From Granulicella aggregans (lineage in GTDB: Bacteria > Acidobacteriota > Terriglobia > Terriglobales > Acidobacteriaceae), in NCBI RefSeq assembly GCF_014203275.1, contig NZ_JACHIP010000003.1, forward strand, positions 186,001 to 250,000: a stretch of DNA of 64,000 nt. Direction: 5' to 3'. This document shows positions 16,414 through 22,969 of the stretch, in pieces. Position 1 is the stretch's first letter, and every line of letters starts with the position of its first letter. The notes under the pieces were generated by a model that was not told the origin of the DNA, did no database searches, and was given only the letters and a program-made list of their open reading frames with translations. Made by a program: the position numbers and the translations under genes.

Positions 16414-17342
16414 TGGCGAAGGCTGGAGAGATTGCGGCGTGGCTCGGGGTGGAATTGGAGCCGGGAGCGGATGTCGGGGTCGAGTTACTTGCGGTGTCTA
16501 GTATCGAGGCTGCAGAGATTTCGTCGATCGTCTTTGCGACGGATGGGAAGAATTTGGCGGTGGCCGTTGATTCGGCGGCGGGCTTGATTCTTGCGGGCCA
16601 TCGTGCGGCTGAGGGTGTTGGTGATCTGCGTGTGCTTCGCGTGGCGGATGCTCGGCTGGCGTTTGCTAAAGTGGCCCAACGATTGGGCGCCTCGAAGCGA
16701 GTGACGGAGATTCATGCGACGGCTGTTGTGGATGCAACGGTGACGCTGGGTGAGGGCACGCGGGTGGGCGCTGGTAGCGTGCTTGAGGAGGGTGTGACGA
16801 TTGGGCGTGATTGCGAGATCGGGCCTCGGGTGGTGATCTATGCGGGGACGCGGCTGGGTGACCGGGTGAACGTGCAGGCGGGAGCGGTGCTGGGCGGCAA
16901 GGGGTTCGGATACGCGCGAGATTCAGCTACGGGCGAGTACACATTATTTCCGCAGCAGGGGACGCTGGTGATCGAGGACGATGTGGACATCGGGGCGAAT
17001 ACGACGATCGATCGCGGGGCGCTGGGCGAGACGCGGATTGGGGCGGGGTCGAAGCTGGATAACCTCGTCCATATCGGACATAACTGCGTGATCGGGCGGA
17101 ACGTGGTGATTGCGGCGCAGACGGGGATCTCGGGGTCGAGCGTGGTGGAGGATGGGGCGATTCTTGGGGGGCAGGTGGGGATTGGCGAGCATGCGCTGGT
17201 GGGGAAAGGAGTGATACTTGGGGGTGGCGCTGGCGTGCTCAGTAACAAGAAGATGCAGGGGCCGGGGCAGGTGTTCTGGGGTCGGCCGGCGCGGCCTTTG
17301 AAGGAGTATTTGAGGGATCTGGCTTCGTTGAAGAAGAGGTAG
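16413..17342 (+). CDS. lpxD: UDP-3-O-acylglucosamine N-acyltransferase
   Basis: A 309-residue protein that transfers the second N-linked hydroxyacyl chain in early lipid A synthesis. After an N-terminal uridine-binding domain comes a long left-handed beta helix of hexapeptide repeats (from about 95 to 290), such as [20 protein letters not shown], then [20 protein letters not shown]. The catalytic-region His of LpxD lies in [11 protein letters not shown], and [20 protein letters not shown] is the C-terminal signature. The ATG at 16413 overlaps the upstream stop (TGATG); an extension to 16353 would run into the acyltransferase. In Escherichia coli lpxD is flanked by fabZ, lpxA and lpxB, which are absent here. 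Confidence 0.95.
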   Translation: MAKAGEIAAWLGVELEPGADVGVELLAVSSIEAAEISSIVFATDGKNLAVAVDSAAGLILAGHRAAEGVGDLRVLRVADARLAFAKVAQRLGASKRVTEIHATAVVDATVTLGEGTRVGAGSVLEEGVTIGRDCEIGPRVVIYAGTRLGDRVNVQAGAVLGGKGFGYARDSATGEYTLFPQQGTLVIEDDVDIGANTTIDRGALGETRIGAGSKLDNLVHIGHNCVIGRNVVIAAQTGISGSSVVEDGAILGGQVGIGEHALVGKGVILGGGAGVLSNKKMQGPGQVFWGRPARPLKEYLRDLASLKKR

Positions 17343-17346
17343 CGAC

Positions 17347-17976
17347 GTGGCGATTGTGGTGGTCGGCGGGCATACGCGGAATATCGGGAAGACGAGCGTG
17401 GTGGCGGGGCTGGTGCGCGCGCTGCCGGAGATGCGGTGGACGGCGTTCAAGATTACGCAGTTCGGGCATGGGGTGTGCTCGGCGAACGGGGAGCCGTGCG
17501 ACTGCGAGACAGCGGAGCACACGATTGCGGTAAGTGAGGAGCGCGACGGGGCTACGGGGACGGATTCGGCGCGGTACCTGGAGGCGGGGGCGGTGCGGTC
17601 GTTCTGGGTGAGGACTCGACAGGGGCAGCTTGCGGAGGCGATGCCTCGGTTGCGGAAGGAGTTTGAGCTCGCGCAGGCGGATGGTGGGAATGTGATTGTG
17701 GAGTCGAACAGTGTTCTGCGGTTTCTAAGGCCGGATGTTTTTCTGACGGTGCTCGACCCGGCGACGAAGGACTTTAAGGAGTCGGCGCTGCGGTATCTGG
17801 ATCGGGCGGACGCGGTGCTGCTGCCGGAGCTTGAGATAGGAAGGCCGGAGTGGAGTGGGGTCTCGCTGAAGCTGATCGAGGGGGTGCCGAGATTTCAGAT
17901 GAAGCTGCCGGGGTATGTGACGGAGGAGATCGCGGAGTTTGTGGGGGAGAAAGTTATAAAGGTGGAGTGCGCTTAA
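17347..17976 (+). CDS. P-loop NTPase of MobB/dethiobiotin-synthetase-like fold
   Basis: A 209-residue protein whose N-terminus AIVVVGGHTRNIGKTSVVAG is a P-loop-type strand and loop, with GKT at residues 14-16. The first P-loop Gly is shifted by one residue from the classical GxxxxGK. Three cysteines cluster in VCSANGEPCDC (about 47-57), which is unusual and could hold metal or form a disulfide. Later parts, NVIVESNSVLRFLRPDVFLTVL and DAVLLPELEIGRP, resemble the switch strands of MobB-like GTPases. The start is GTG 17347, five bases after the lpxD stop, so it is likely in the lpx operon. I do not recognise a specific function. Its last 39 codons are duplicated downstream, at 18781-18897. Confidence 0.65.
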   Translation: MAIVVVGGHTRNIGKTSVVAGLVRALPEMRWTAFKITQFGHGVCSANGEPCDCETAEHTIAVSEERDGATGTDSARYLEAGAVRSFWVRTRQGQLAEAMPRLRKEFELAQADGGNVIVESNSVLRFLRPDVFLTVLDPATKDFKESALRYLDRADAVLLPELEIGRPEWSGVSLKLIEGVPRFQMKLPGYVTEEIAEFVGEKVIKVECA

Positions 17977-18054
17977 GCGCCTGCGCTTTCTTTGTTATGT
18001 TTGTGGCACGATCCCACCCATGGCCAAGTGCGAGCCATGGGTGGGGCACCCGGC
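17860..18054. repeat. 195-bp direct repeat, left copy
   Basis: This copy covers the last 39 codons of the P-loop gene and 78 bases downstream, including palindromic repeat A1. It matches 18781-18975 base for base in length, with six substitutions counted by eye and no gaps (about 97% identity). The two copies flank the vapBC-type pair and have the same orientation. Confidence 0.92.
18013..18051. repeat. Palindromic repeat, family A, copy 1
   Basis: CCCACCCATGGC and GCCATGGGTGGG are perfect 12-bp arms around a 9-base loop, followed by GGCACCC. Other copies: 18934-18972, 20374-20412, 21299-21337, 22824-22862 and 32818-32856. This copy and copy 2 are the only ones with fully complementary arms; the rest have one G-to-A change in the right arm. 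Confidence 0.85.
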
Positions 18055-18479
18055 TAGCCGAGCAGTTTGATGGCGACGCTACCTAAAGCCACGAAGCTGC
18101 GATCTAGCGTGACGATGGTTACGTTTGCATTCCGGGCGAAGGCGGCAAGGTATCCGTCTGTCCACACATTCGGGCCACCTTTGAGTTGACGGCCCAATTG
18201 GCGCCATTCTTCGCTGAAGTCCGGGCGTTCTGGAAGAAAGACTGCGCGATCATCAGCTCGCCACTCGTCGTAGACACGCCAAGCTTCAACGGGAGTCAAA
18301 ACGTCATTGCCCATGACGTGGGCGTTCGTCAAAAGGCGTAGGAAACCCAATTCGCTGACACGGCAGAAGGCAATTCGTTCGTCCGCTAAACCGCTCAGCC
18401 ACTCATTGGCTATGGGTTGGTGGACGTGCCGGGCTGAAGTGAGCGCAATCCAAACGTTGACATCAGGCAAGAAGATCAT
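18054..18479 (-). CDS. vapC: VapC-like PIN-domain toxin
   Basis: A 141-residue PIN-domain ribonuclease. The four acidic residues of the metal site are all present: Asp6 in FLPDVNVWIAL, Glu43 in CRVSELGFLRLL, Asp108 in VWTDGYLAAFA and Asp126 in TLDRSF. VapC toxins cut RNA (often tRNA) and are held inactive by their antitoxin. The start overlaps the end of the upstream antitoxin gene by 17 bases, typical for these pairs. The stop TAG (18054-18056) uses the last base of the left 195-bp direct repeat. Base composition is more AT-rich than the lpx genes, which fits acquisition. The exact RNA target is unknown. The family call rests on the acidic residues and gene pairing. Confidence 0.88.
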   Translation of the reverse strand: MIFLPDVNVWIALTSARHVHQPIANEWLSGLADERIAFCRVSELGFLRLLTNAHVMGNDVLTPVEAWRVYDEWRADDRAVFLPERPDFSEEWRQLGRQLKGGPNVWTDGYLAAFARNANVTIVTLDRSFVALGSVAIKLLG

Positions 18480-18693
18480 CGAAGTTGAAGTCTCTTAAAT
18501 CCATCGTGCCGGGCTGCCTTGAGGACAGGAGTGGTGAGACTACCCGCTTCGAAGAGGAAGCGGGAACAGGCCTAGCCTCTAACTCGCGCTCGGATGCGCG
18601 CAGGATGAAATCCTCGATCGTCACTCCCTGCGCGTGGGCGGCTTGTTCAGCCTTGCGATAGGTCGGCTCTGGCAACTCGATCGTGGTTCGCAT
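18463..18693 (-). CDS. vapB: Antitoxin of a vapBC-type module
   Basis: A 76-residue protein with an N-terminal ribbon-helix-helix (MRTTIELPEPTYRKAEQAAH, then AQGVTIEDFILRASERELEA), the DNA-binding dimer domain of many antitoxins. The C-terminal tail, PGTMDLRDFNFDDLLA, is acidic and hydrophobic and would fit the PIN toxin groove. It overlaps vapC by 17 bases and is likely co-transcribed and self-repressing. The start codon is ATG at 18691-18693. No operator palindrome was recognised upstream. The second copy of the 195-bp repeat begins 88 bases upstream of it. Confidence 0.82.
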   Translation of the reverse strand: MRTTIELPEPTYRKAEQAAHAQGVTIEDFILRASERELEARPVPASSSKRVVSPLLSSRQPGTMDLRDFNFDDLLA

Positions 18694-18780
18694 GCGCTAC
18701 CTCTGCGAAGATTATATTCGGTCTTAGGCAGGATGCCACGCCAGATGCCCGGTTCTTGAGCTGCGCGAAGGGCGGGGCAC

Positions 18781-18897
18781 GTCTCGCTGAAGCTGATCGA
18801 GGGAGTGCCGAGGTTTCAGATGAGGCTGCCGGGGTATGTGACGGAGGAGATCGCGGAGTTTGTAGGGGAGAAAGTTATAAAGGTGGAGTGCGCGTAA
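18781..18897 (+). pseudogene. Duplicated 3' end of the P-loop NTPase gene
   Basis: A second copy of the last 38 codons plus stop of the P-loop gene. It has no start codon or promoter of its own and joins abruptly to unrelated sequence at its 5' end. The frame is intact and the stop is TAA, but five substitutions separate it from the original within this part. It is part of the right 195-bp repeat and is not expected to be expressed. Confidence 0.85.
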
Positions 18898-18933
18898 GCG
18901 CCTGCGCTTTCTTTGTTATGTTTGTGGCACCAT

Positions 18934-18972
18934 CCCACCCATGGCCAAGTGCGAGCCATGGGTGGGGCACCC
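18934..18972. repeat. Palindromic repeat, family A, copy 2
   Basis: Perfect-arm copy inside the right 195-bp repeat; same sequence as copy 1. Confidence 0.85.
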
Positions 18973-19091
18973 GGCATCAAGCGATTCGCTCAGTCAGCTA
19001 GATCCGTCCTTGTAGAAGTCAGACCCTCTGATGGGTGCCCCGCCCATGAATCGCTCTTGGTTATCTGATCGTTTGGAGGTTGAATAAATCG

Positions 19092-19658
19092 ATGCTAGAT
19101 ATAAAGCCAGAATTCGTGCTCGAAGGCGATTTCTACTGGACAACTTCAGCAGTATTTCCATCTTGGAATGGGTTTCAGAGCCGGTTGGGGACGTACGGCT
19201 CTCAGGATCAAGCCGAGCCTTCTGACGGCAAAGTTCGAATTGTGTTTGCTCCGCAAGGGAGAGGAATCGAGCCGCTCAGCGCTTCAGAGATAGCATCGGT
19301 TTTTTGGGTGATCGAAAATGAGGCTTTGATTTCAGAAGCTCTCATTTCATCCTTAGTGAAAAAGTATCCAGTCCTGCAAAAACAATATGGATTCTCGGAC
19401 GATGAGGAGGCCAAACTCATGCCGGATGTAAAATCCGCTGATGATTTTCGTTCACTCATCGGCCTTTCCTCGGTCAATATCCATCAGGTGCAGAAAGATG
19501 GAACCCCGTATGCAGGTTTTGAGTTTGGTTGTGCCTGGGACGATGAGCACGGGCTAGGTGTTTTGATGCACGGTACCCGAACGGTGGAAATAGGTGGGGC
19601 AGACACAGCAATATTATTGTGGATTGCAGAAGAAGACGCGCGCACGCAAGAGCGCTAG
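19092..19658 (+). CDS. DUF6985-like protein of unknown function
   Basis: A 188-residue soluble protein. It has the motif GFEFGCAWDDEHGLGVLMHG (about residues 137-156), which resembles the conserved C-terminal phrase of DUF6985-like proteins. Those are often found near toxin or immunity genes and may act as immunity proteins, but no function is established. There is no signal peptide or membrane segment. The start was set at ATG 19092 with GGAGGT about 11 bases before it; a TTG at 19080 overlaps that site and is less likely. The gene is AT-richer than its neighbours and lies just after the vapBC region, suggesting accessory DNA. Confidence 0.55.
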   Translation: MLDIKPEFVLEGDFYWTTSAVFPSWNGFQSRLGTYGSQDQAEPSDGKVRIVFAPQGRGIEPLSASEIASVFWVIENEALISEALISSLVKKYPVLQKQYGFSDDEEAKLMPDVKSADDFRSLIGLSSVNIHQVQKDGTPYAGFEFGCAWDDEHGLGVLMHGTRTVEIGGADTAILLWIAEEDARTQER

Positions 19659-19842
19659 GCCGGATGAGCTACCCATAACTAGTTTTTGGTCATGCTGGGC
19701 CTCGGTGGAGGCAGGCTCTCTCTTGTTCCATGTCCATTCCGACTTTATCTCTACCCGTCCAGTCTCCCCGGTCAGCCAGTGGTTAGAGCTTGACCGTGGA
19801 CATTCTTCAGGATTGTTTAAAGGTTGCGTTTGAGGGAATGCG

Positions 19843-20037
19843 ATGGATGTGTCGAAGCGACCTATCCGCTCCCTGTGGAAGCCTGTGGAAAAGTGGTTGA
19901 AAAAAAGAACGAAGTGTGGGCTTAAGTGGTCTGGAATGTTAGAGATAGACCGTTCCGGTAGGGCTAAAGTCGTGCAAGTAGGCGACTTAACCCCTAAAGT
20001 CGTCAAAGTAAAGGGATTCGTCGGGCCTAATGCATAA
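19843..20037 (+). CDS. Small basic protein of unknown function
   Basis: A possible 64-residue basic protein (Lys/Arg/Val-rich, KPVEKWLKKRTKCGLKWSG). GAGGG lies upstream of the ATG at 19843, and a terminator starts at the last codons, which together suggest a real short gene. There are no known motifs. The 184 bases before it hold nothing I recognise. Confidence 0.4.
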   Translation: MDVSKRPIRSLWKPVEKWLKKRTKCGLKWSGMLEIDRSGRAKVVQVGDLTPKVVKVKGFVGPNA

Positions 20038-20060
20038 ACCCCGGCTATGGCCGGGGTTTT
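20036..20060 (+). terminator. Rho-independent terminator
   Basis: CCCCGGC (20039-20045) pairs with GCCGGGG (20050-20056) and is followed by TTTT. It directly follows the small basic protein gene. The region from here to 20493 is repeat-rich with no gene. Confidence 0.8.
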
Positions 20061-20373
20061 CCTGATCTCTATTTAAATCGTATCAGGTTGGATGGGGTAA
20101 ATGGGCAAGTTTCTGCTCCTCGTAAGTCGCTTGGAATGTGATGGATGCGGGTCGTTTTAAGCGGGTGGGGGCTTGACAAGGTTTAACGGAGCGGTCGGAT
20201 AAGGCATACCCCAGGGGCTTAAGCCGCGTTTTTGTCTGGTTGGAAAATACCACGGCTGAAGCCTTGGCTTACCTAGAGGCAAAGGCAGGGGGCGCTCCAT
20301 TGCGCATCGCGATGATGCTGCGATGCTCCGGTCGAGGAGGCGGACTCCAATTGGATTTGGCGGTGGCGTTGAT

Positions 20374-20412
20374 CCCACCCATGGCCAAGTGCGAGCCATG
20401 GATGGGGCACCC
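20374..20412. repeat. Palindromic repeat, family A, copy 3
   Basis: Right arm GCCATGGATGGGG carries one mismatch to the left arm. It is followed, about 30 bases on, by a family D hairpin in the same order as copy 4. Confidence 0.8.
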
Positions 20413-20440
20413 GAAATGGTGGCGACGCTCAAGTGCAATA

Positions 20441-20466
20441 GCAGATTCCCTTAGGGAATGACAAAC
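20441..20466. repeat. Short hairpin repeat, family D
   Basis: GCAGATTCCCTTAGGGAAT then GACAAAC; ATTCCC pairs with GGGAAT. Confidence 0.6.
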
Positions 20467-20493
20467 AACGGCGGAACGGGTGAGGACGTTGTG

Positions 20494-20554
20494 TAAGAAA
20501 TGTTTGACATTGCAATGAGGCGCGGCTACAGTTCTCAATGTCAAACATTTCTTA
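20494..20554 (+). promoter_or_regulatory. Promoter inside a perfect 19-bp inverted repeat
   Basis: TAAGAAATGTTTGACATTG (20494-20512) and its exact reverse complement CAATGTCAAACATTTCTTA (20536-20554) are 23 bases apart. TTGACA (20504-20509), 17 bases and TACAGT (20527-20532) form a near-consensus promoter, with the -35 box in the left arm and the -10 between the arms. The transcript would start in or near the right arm, just upstream of the membrane protein/XRE operon. I infer an operator for the XRE regulator of that operon. Confidence 0.7.
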
Positions 20555-20568
20555 CATGGAGATTGCCG

Positions 20569-20994
20569 ATGTCTACGCTTTCGTATCAGGAGAAGTCGCT
20601 CTACGGGACGCTCATCGCGGACCTGCTGGTTTACATTCCTTACTTCATCTACATCATGCACAATCCCACTACGCTTACGAGCATCGTGGGGACGATCATC
20701 GTGCTGATCGTGGCGCATATCGTGCTGCAGACCGTGATCGCGATTGCTTCGCGAAACCGGGTTACGGATGAGCGTGACCGGCAGATTGCGGGGCTTGGGT
20801 ATCGCAATGCTTACTTCGTGCTGGTGACGATGATCCTCGGCGGGATGGGACTGCTTTGGCTTCATGCCGTGCATGGCGAGCTGAACCCGAACCACATGGG
20901 GCTGCACTTCCTGAGCGCGTTTCTGGGGATGGTGGTGGTTTCGGAGTTGGTGAAGATTGTGACGCAGCTGGTGGCGTACCGGAGGTCGATCTAA
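20569..20994 (+). CDS. Four-helix membrane protein paired with an XRE regulator
   Basis: A 141-residue protein with four hydrophobic segments, including YGTLIADLLVYIPYFIYIM, then IVGTIIVLIVAHIVLQTVIA, FVLVTMILGGMGLLWLHAV and FLSAFLGMVVVSELVKIVT. I do not recognise a specific family, but small membrane proteins paired with a short XRE regulator are common. The start at 20569 has GGAG upstream. Its stop TAA overlaps the XRE start (TAATG), so the two are one operon driven by the palindromic promoter. The role may be membrane or drug-linked sensing; the sequence does not show it. Confidence 0.7.
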   Translation: MSTLSYQEKSLYGTLIADLLVYIPYFIYIMHNPTTLTSIVGTIIVLIVAHIVLQTVIAIASRNRVTDERDRQIAGLGYRNAYFVLVTMILGGMGLLWLHAVHGELNPNHMGLHFLSAFLGMVVVSELVKIVTQLVAYRRSI

Positions 20995-21218
20995 TGGGCG
21001 GCATTCGGAACAAGGTTCGCGACCTGAGGGCGGTGCATGAGATGACGCAGCAGCAGCTTGCCGACAGAATCGAGCTGACTCGGCAGACGGTGATTGCGAT
21101 TGAGGGCGATAAGTATTCGCCGTCGCTGGAGACGGCTTTTCGGATTGCGAATGTGTTTGGGGTGGGGTTGGAGGAGGTGTTTCAGTATGAGGAGGTGAAG
21201 AAGAAGGGGAAGAGGTAG
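20994..21218 (+). CDS. XRE-family short transcriptional regulator
   Basis: A 74-residue helix-turn-helix protein. The sequence IRNKVRDLRAVHEMTQQQLA, then IELTRQTVIAIEGDKYSPSL and AFRIANVFGVGLEEVFQYE is a complete Cro/CI-type HTH_3 with nothing added, of the small YozG-like type. The ATG at 20994 overlaps the stop of the membrane protein gene. It most likely binds the 19-bp inverted repeat at the operon promoter and represses itself; that is inferred from arrangement. Confidence 0.9.
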   Translation: MGGIRNKVRDLRAVHEMTQQQLADRIELTRQTVIAIEGDKYSPSLETAFRIANVFGVGLEEVFQYEEVKKKGKR

Positions 21219-21223
21219 TAGAG

Positions 21224-21250
21224 CCCACATCTCGGGGGCGAGATGTCGGG
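21224..21250. repeat. Hairpin of the CCCACATCTC type
   Basis: CCCACATCTC and GAGATGTCGGG form an imperfect stem around a GC-rich loop. It resembles the hairpin at 3949-3974 and lies after the XRE gene. Confidence 0.4.
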
Positions 21251-21298
21251 CGGCTTGACTCTGAGTTCGTTCGCTGGGGATGTAGTCGTGGGGGTGAT

Positions 21299-21337
21299 CC
21301 CACCCATGGCCAAGTGCGAGCCATGGATGGGGCACCC
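21299..21337. repeat. Palindromic repeat, family A, copy 4
   Basis: Same unit with one G-to-A change in the right arm; a family D hairpin follows at 21359-21384. Confidence 0.8.
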
Positions 21338-21358
21338 GAATTGGTGGCTGTCGTAAAC

Positions 21359-21384
21359 GCAGATTACCTTCGGGAATGACAAAC
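21359..21384. repeat. Short hairpin repeat, family D
   Basis: GCAGATTACCTTCGGGAAT then GACAAAC, just beyond the 3' end of the M16 gene. Confidence 0.6.
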
Positions 21385-21397
21385 AAAAACGAGACAG

Positions 21398-22969
21398 TTA
21401 TTGCTGGGGTGGGCCTCCGGGTGGGGTGCCGGGGATGGTGATGTCGAGCGTGGTGACTTTGCCGAGGGTGGAGACAGGTGTCGTCATCTCGGACTGGTTG
21501 CCTACTACGAGGATTGCTAGTTTTGAGGCGTCGATGTACTTGTTGGCCACGCGGGAGACGTCGGCGGCGGTGACGGATTCGATGCCGGTTTTGTACTTCT
21601 CGAGGAAGTCTTTGGGGTAGCCGAAGAAGGCGAGGGTGACCTGCTCGTTGAGGGTCTTGTCGGGCGAGTCGTAGCGGAAGATGAAGGAGTTGAGCTGCTC
21701 TTCCTTCGCTTTGCGGAGCTCGTCGGGGGTGGGTGGGACGGTCTTGAGCTTGCCGATCTCGTCGAGCATGGCCTGGGTGGCGGCGACGGTGCTGGCGCTC
21801 TTGGTGGAGGCGGTGACCTCGAAGACGCCGGGGTGATCGTAGGAGGAGCCGTAGGCTCCGCTGACCTGGTAGGCGAGGCCGAGCTTGGTGCGGACGTCCT
21901 GGAAGAGGCGTGAACCGAAGCCGCCGGAGAAGATCTCGTTCATGACGCTGAGGGCGTAGTAGTCGGGATTGTTGCGTTCTGTGCCGAGGCCGAGGATGGC
22001 GACGTTGGACTGGTTGACGTCCTTCTTATCGACGACATAGACGCCGGGTTTGGGGCCGGTAAAGTCGGCTTTGAATTTTGGCGTGGCTTTGCCGCGAGCG
22101 AGTGAGCCGAAGGTGCTGCGGAGCTTGGCCTCCATGGCGGCGGGGTCGAAGTCGCCGGAGACGGCGAGGATGATGTTGTTGGGGACGACGGTGGCGTCGT
22201 GCCAGGATTTGAAGTCGGCGAGGGTGACGGCGTCGACGGTGGCGTACTGGGCTTCGCGGCCGTAGGAGCTTTTGGGGCCGTAGACGAGGAGGCTGGCTTC
22301 GCGGGCGGCGATGCCGCTGGCGTCGTCGTTGCGGCGGGCTATGCCGGCTTCCATCTGTGACTTGGCCAGCTGGAGCTTGTCGGCTTTGAAGGCGGGGTGG
22401 AGGAGGAGATCGACGGTGGTGGTGAAGACGGAGTCGAAGTCGGACTTGAGGCTGGACCAGCTCATGGTGGTGAGGGCGACGCCTCCGCCGGTCTCGATGG
22501 TGGCGGCTTTGGCTTCGAGGCGGTCGTCGAGGATGTCGCCGTCGGCGGTGGCGGTGCCGCTGGTGCGCCAGGTCTGGCCGTAGAGAGAGACGAGGCCGGT
22601 TTTGGCGGCGGGTTCGTCGCGGCTGCCGCCTCGGATGAGGATGGTTCCGCTGATGAAGGGGAGTTCGTGGTCCTCCTGGAGGAAGATGACGAGGCCGTTG
22701 GGGAGCTCGATGCGGGTGGGCTCGGCGGGTTTGAAGGCGTGGAGGGGAGGGACTGGGATTTGCTTCCAGGGTTCGGGGGATTGGGCTTGGGTGGTTGAGG
22801 CGACGAGGAAAGCGGTGGCTAGACCCACCCATGGCCAAAGGCGAGCCATGGATGGGGCGCCCGAGGTTGGTGGCGCTACGGGCGAAATGCTGGGGTCTCT
22901 CCACTCGCTTTGCTCGGTCGAGATGACGGTTTTGGAGAGGGCTTGGGAAGTGCGGCTAAAGAGGTTCAT
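21398..22969 (-). CDS. M16-family peptidase subunit, non-catalytic partner
   Basis: A protein of up to 523 residues with the two-half M16 (pitrilysin/insulinase-like) fold: ELPNGLVIFLQEDHELPF at the start of the first half, later FSGGFGSRLFQDVRTKLGLA and YQVSGAY. The zinc HxxEH motif is absent; the position reads SLYGQTWRTSG, so this is the non-catalytic, substrate-binding member of an M16 pair. The start at 22969 overlaps the stop of the upstream M16 gene by 4 bases (ATGA). The N-terminal region (about residues 14-48) is encoded by repeat sequence (22824-22929). ATG 22849 would give MARLWPWVGLATAFLVASTT, itself a usable signal peptide. Its partner is the active subunit upstream, and the pair is probably periplasmic. 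Confidence 0.88.
   Translation of the reverse strand: MNLFSRTSQALSKTVISTEQSEWRDPSISPVAPPTSGAPSMARLWPWVGLATAFLVASTTQAQSPEPWKQIPVPPLHAFKPAEPTRIELPNGLVIFLQEDHELPFISGTILIRGGSRDEPAAKTGLVSLYGQTWRTSGTATADGDILDDRLEAKAATIETGGGVALTTMSWSSLKSDFDSVFTTTVDLLLHPAFKADKLQLAKSQMEAGIARRNDDASGIAAREASLLVYGPKSSYGREAQYATVDAVTLADFKSWHDATVVPNNIILAVSGDFDPAAMEAKLRSTFGSLARGKATPKFKADFTGPKPGVYVVDKKDVNQSNVAILGLGTERNNPDYYALSVMNEIFSGGFGSRLFQDVRTKLGLAYQVSGAYGSSYDHPGVFEVTASTKSASTVAATQAMLDEIGKLKTVPPTPDELRKAKEEQLNSFIFRYDSPDKTLNEQVTLAFFGYPKDFLEKYKTGIESVTAADVSRVANKYIDASKLAILVVGNQSEMTTPVSTLGKVTTLDITIPGTPPGGPPQQ
22824..22929. repeat. Composite repeat (families A and B) inside the M16 gene
   Basis: Family A copy 5 at 22824-22862 is followed by a family B unit (GGGGTCTCTCCACTCGC, then GGTCGAGATGACGG) to 22929. 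A similar B unit is at 30683-30752. Here the composite lies in frame in the 5' part of the M16 gene and codes about 35 residues, for example SEWRDPSIS and MARLWPWVG. Confidence 0.8.

Larger units (their letters stand above)
18781..18975. repeat. 195-bp direct repeat, right copy
   Basis: Matches 17860-18054 without gaps. It carries a 39-codon gene remnant and palindromic repeat A2. The seven bases just before it, GGGGCAC (18774-18780), also occur at the end of the palindromic repeat (GGGGCACCC), so a microhomology lies at the junction. Confidence 0.92.
20061..20493. other. Repeat-rich gene-free region
   Basis: About 430 bases without a convincing gene. It contains a family A palindrome (20374-20412) and a family D hairpin (20441-20466). 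The reading frames that cross it are passages through repeats. Confidence 0.5.

Noticed and set aside
18781..18975. Insertion-sequence target-site duplication
   Set aside because: 195 bp is too long for target-site duplications and there is no transposase between the copies.
18756..19001. 81-residue frame around the right 195-bp repeat
   Set aside because: It reads the remnant in a different frame and then palindrome sequence, with no start signal.
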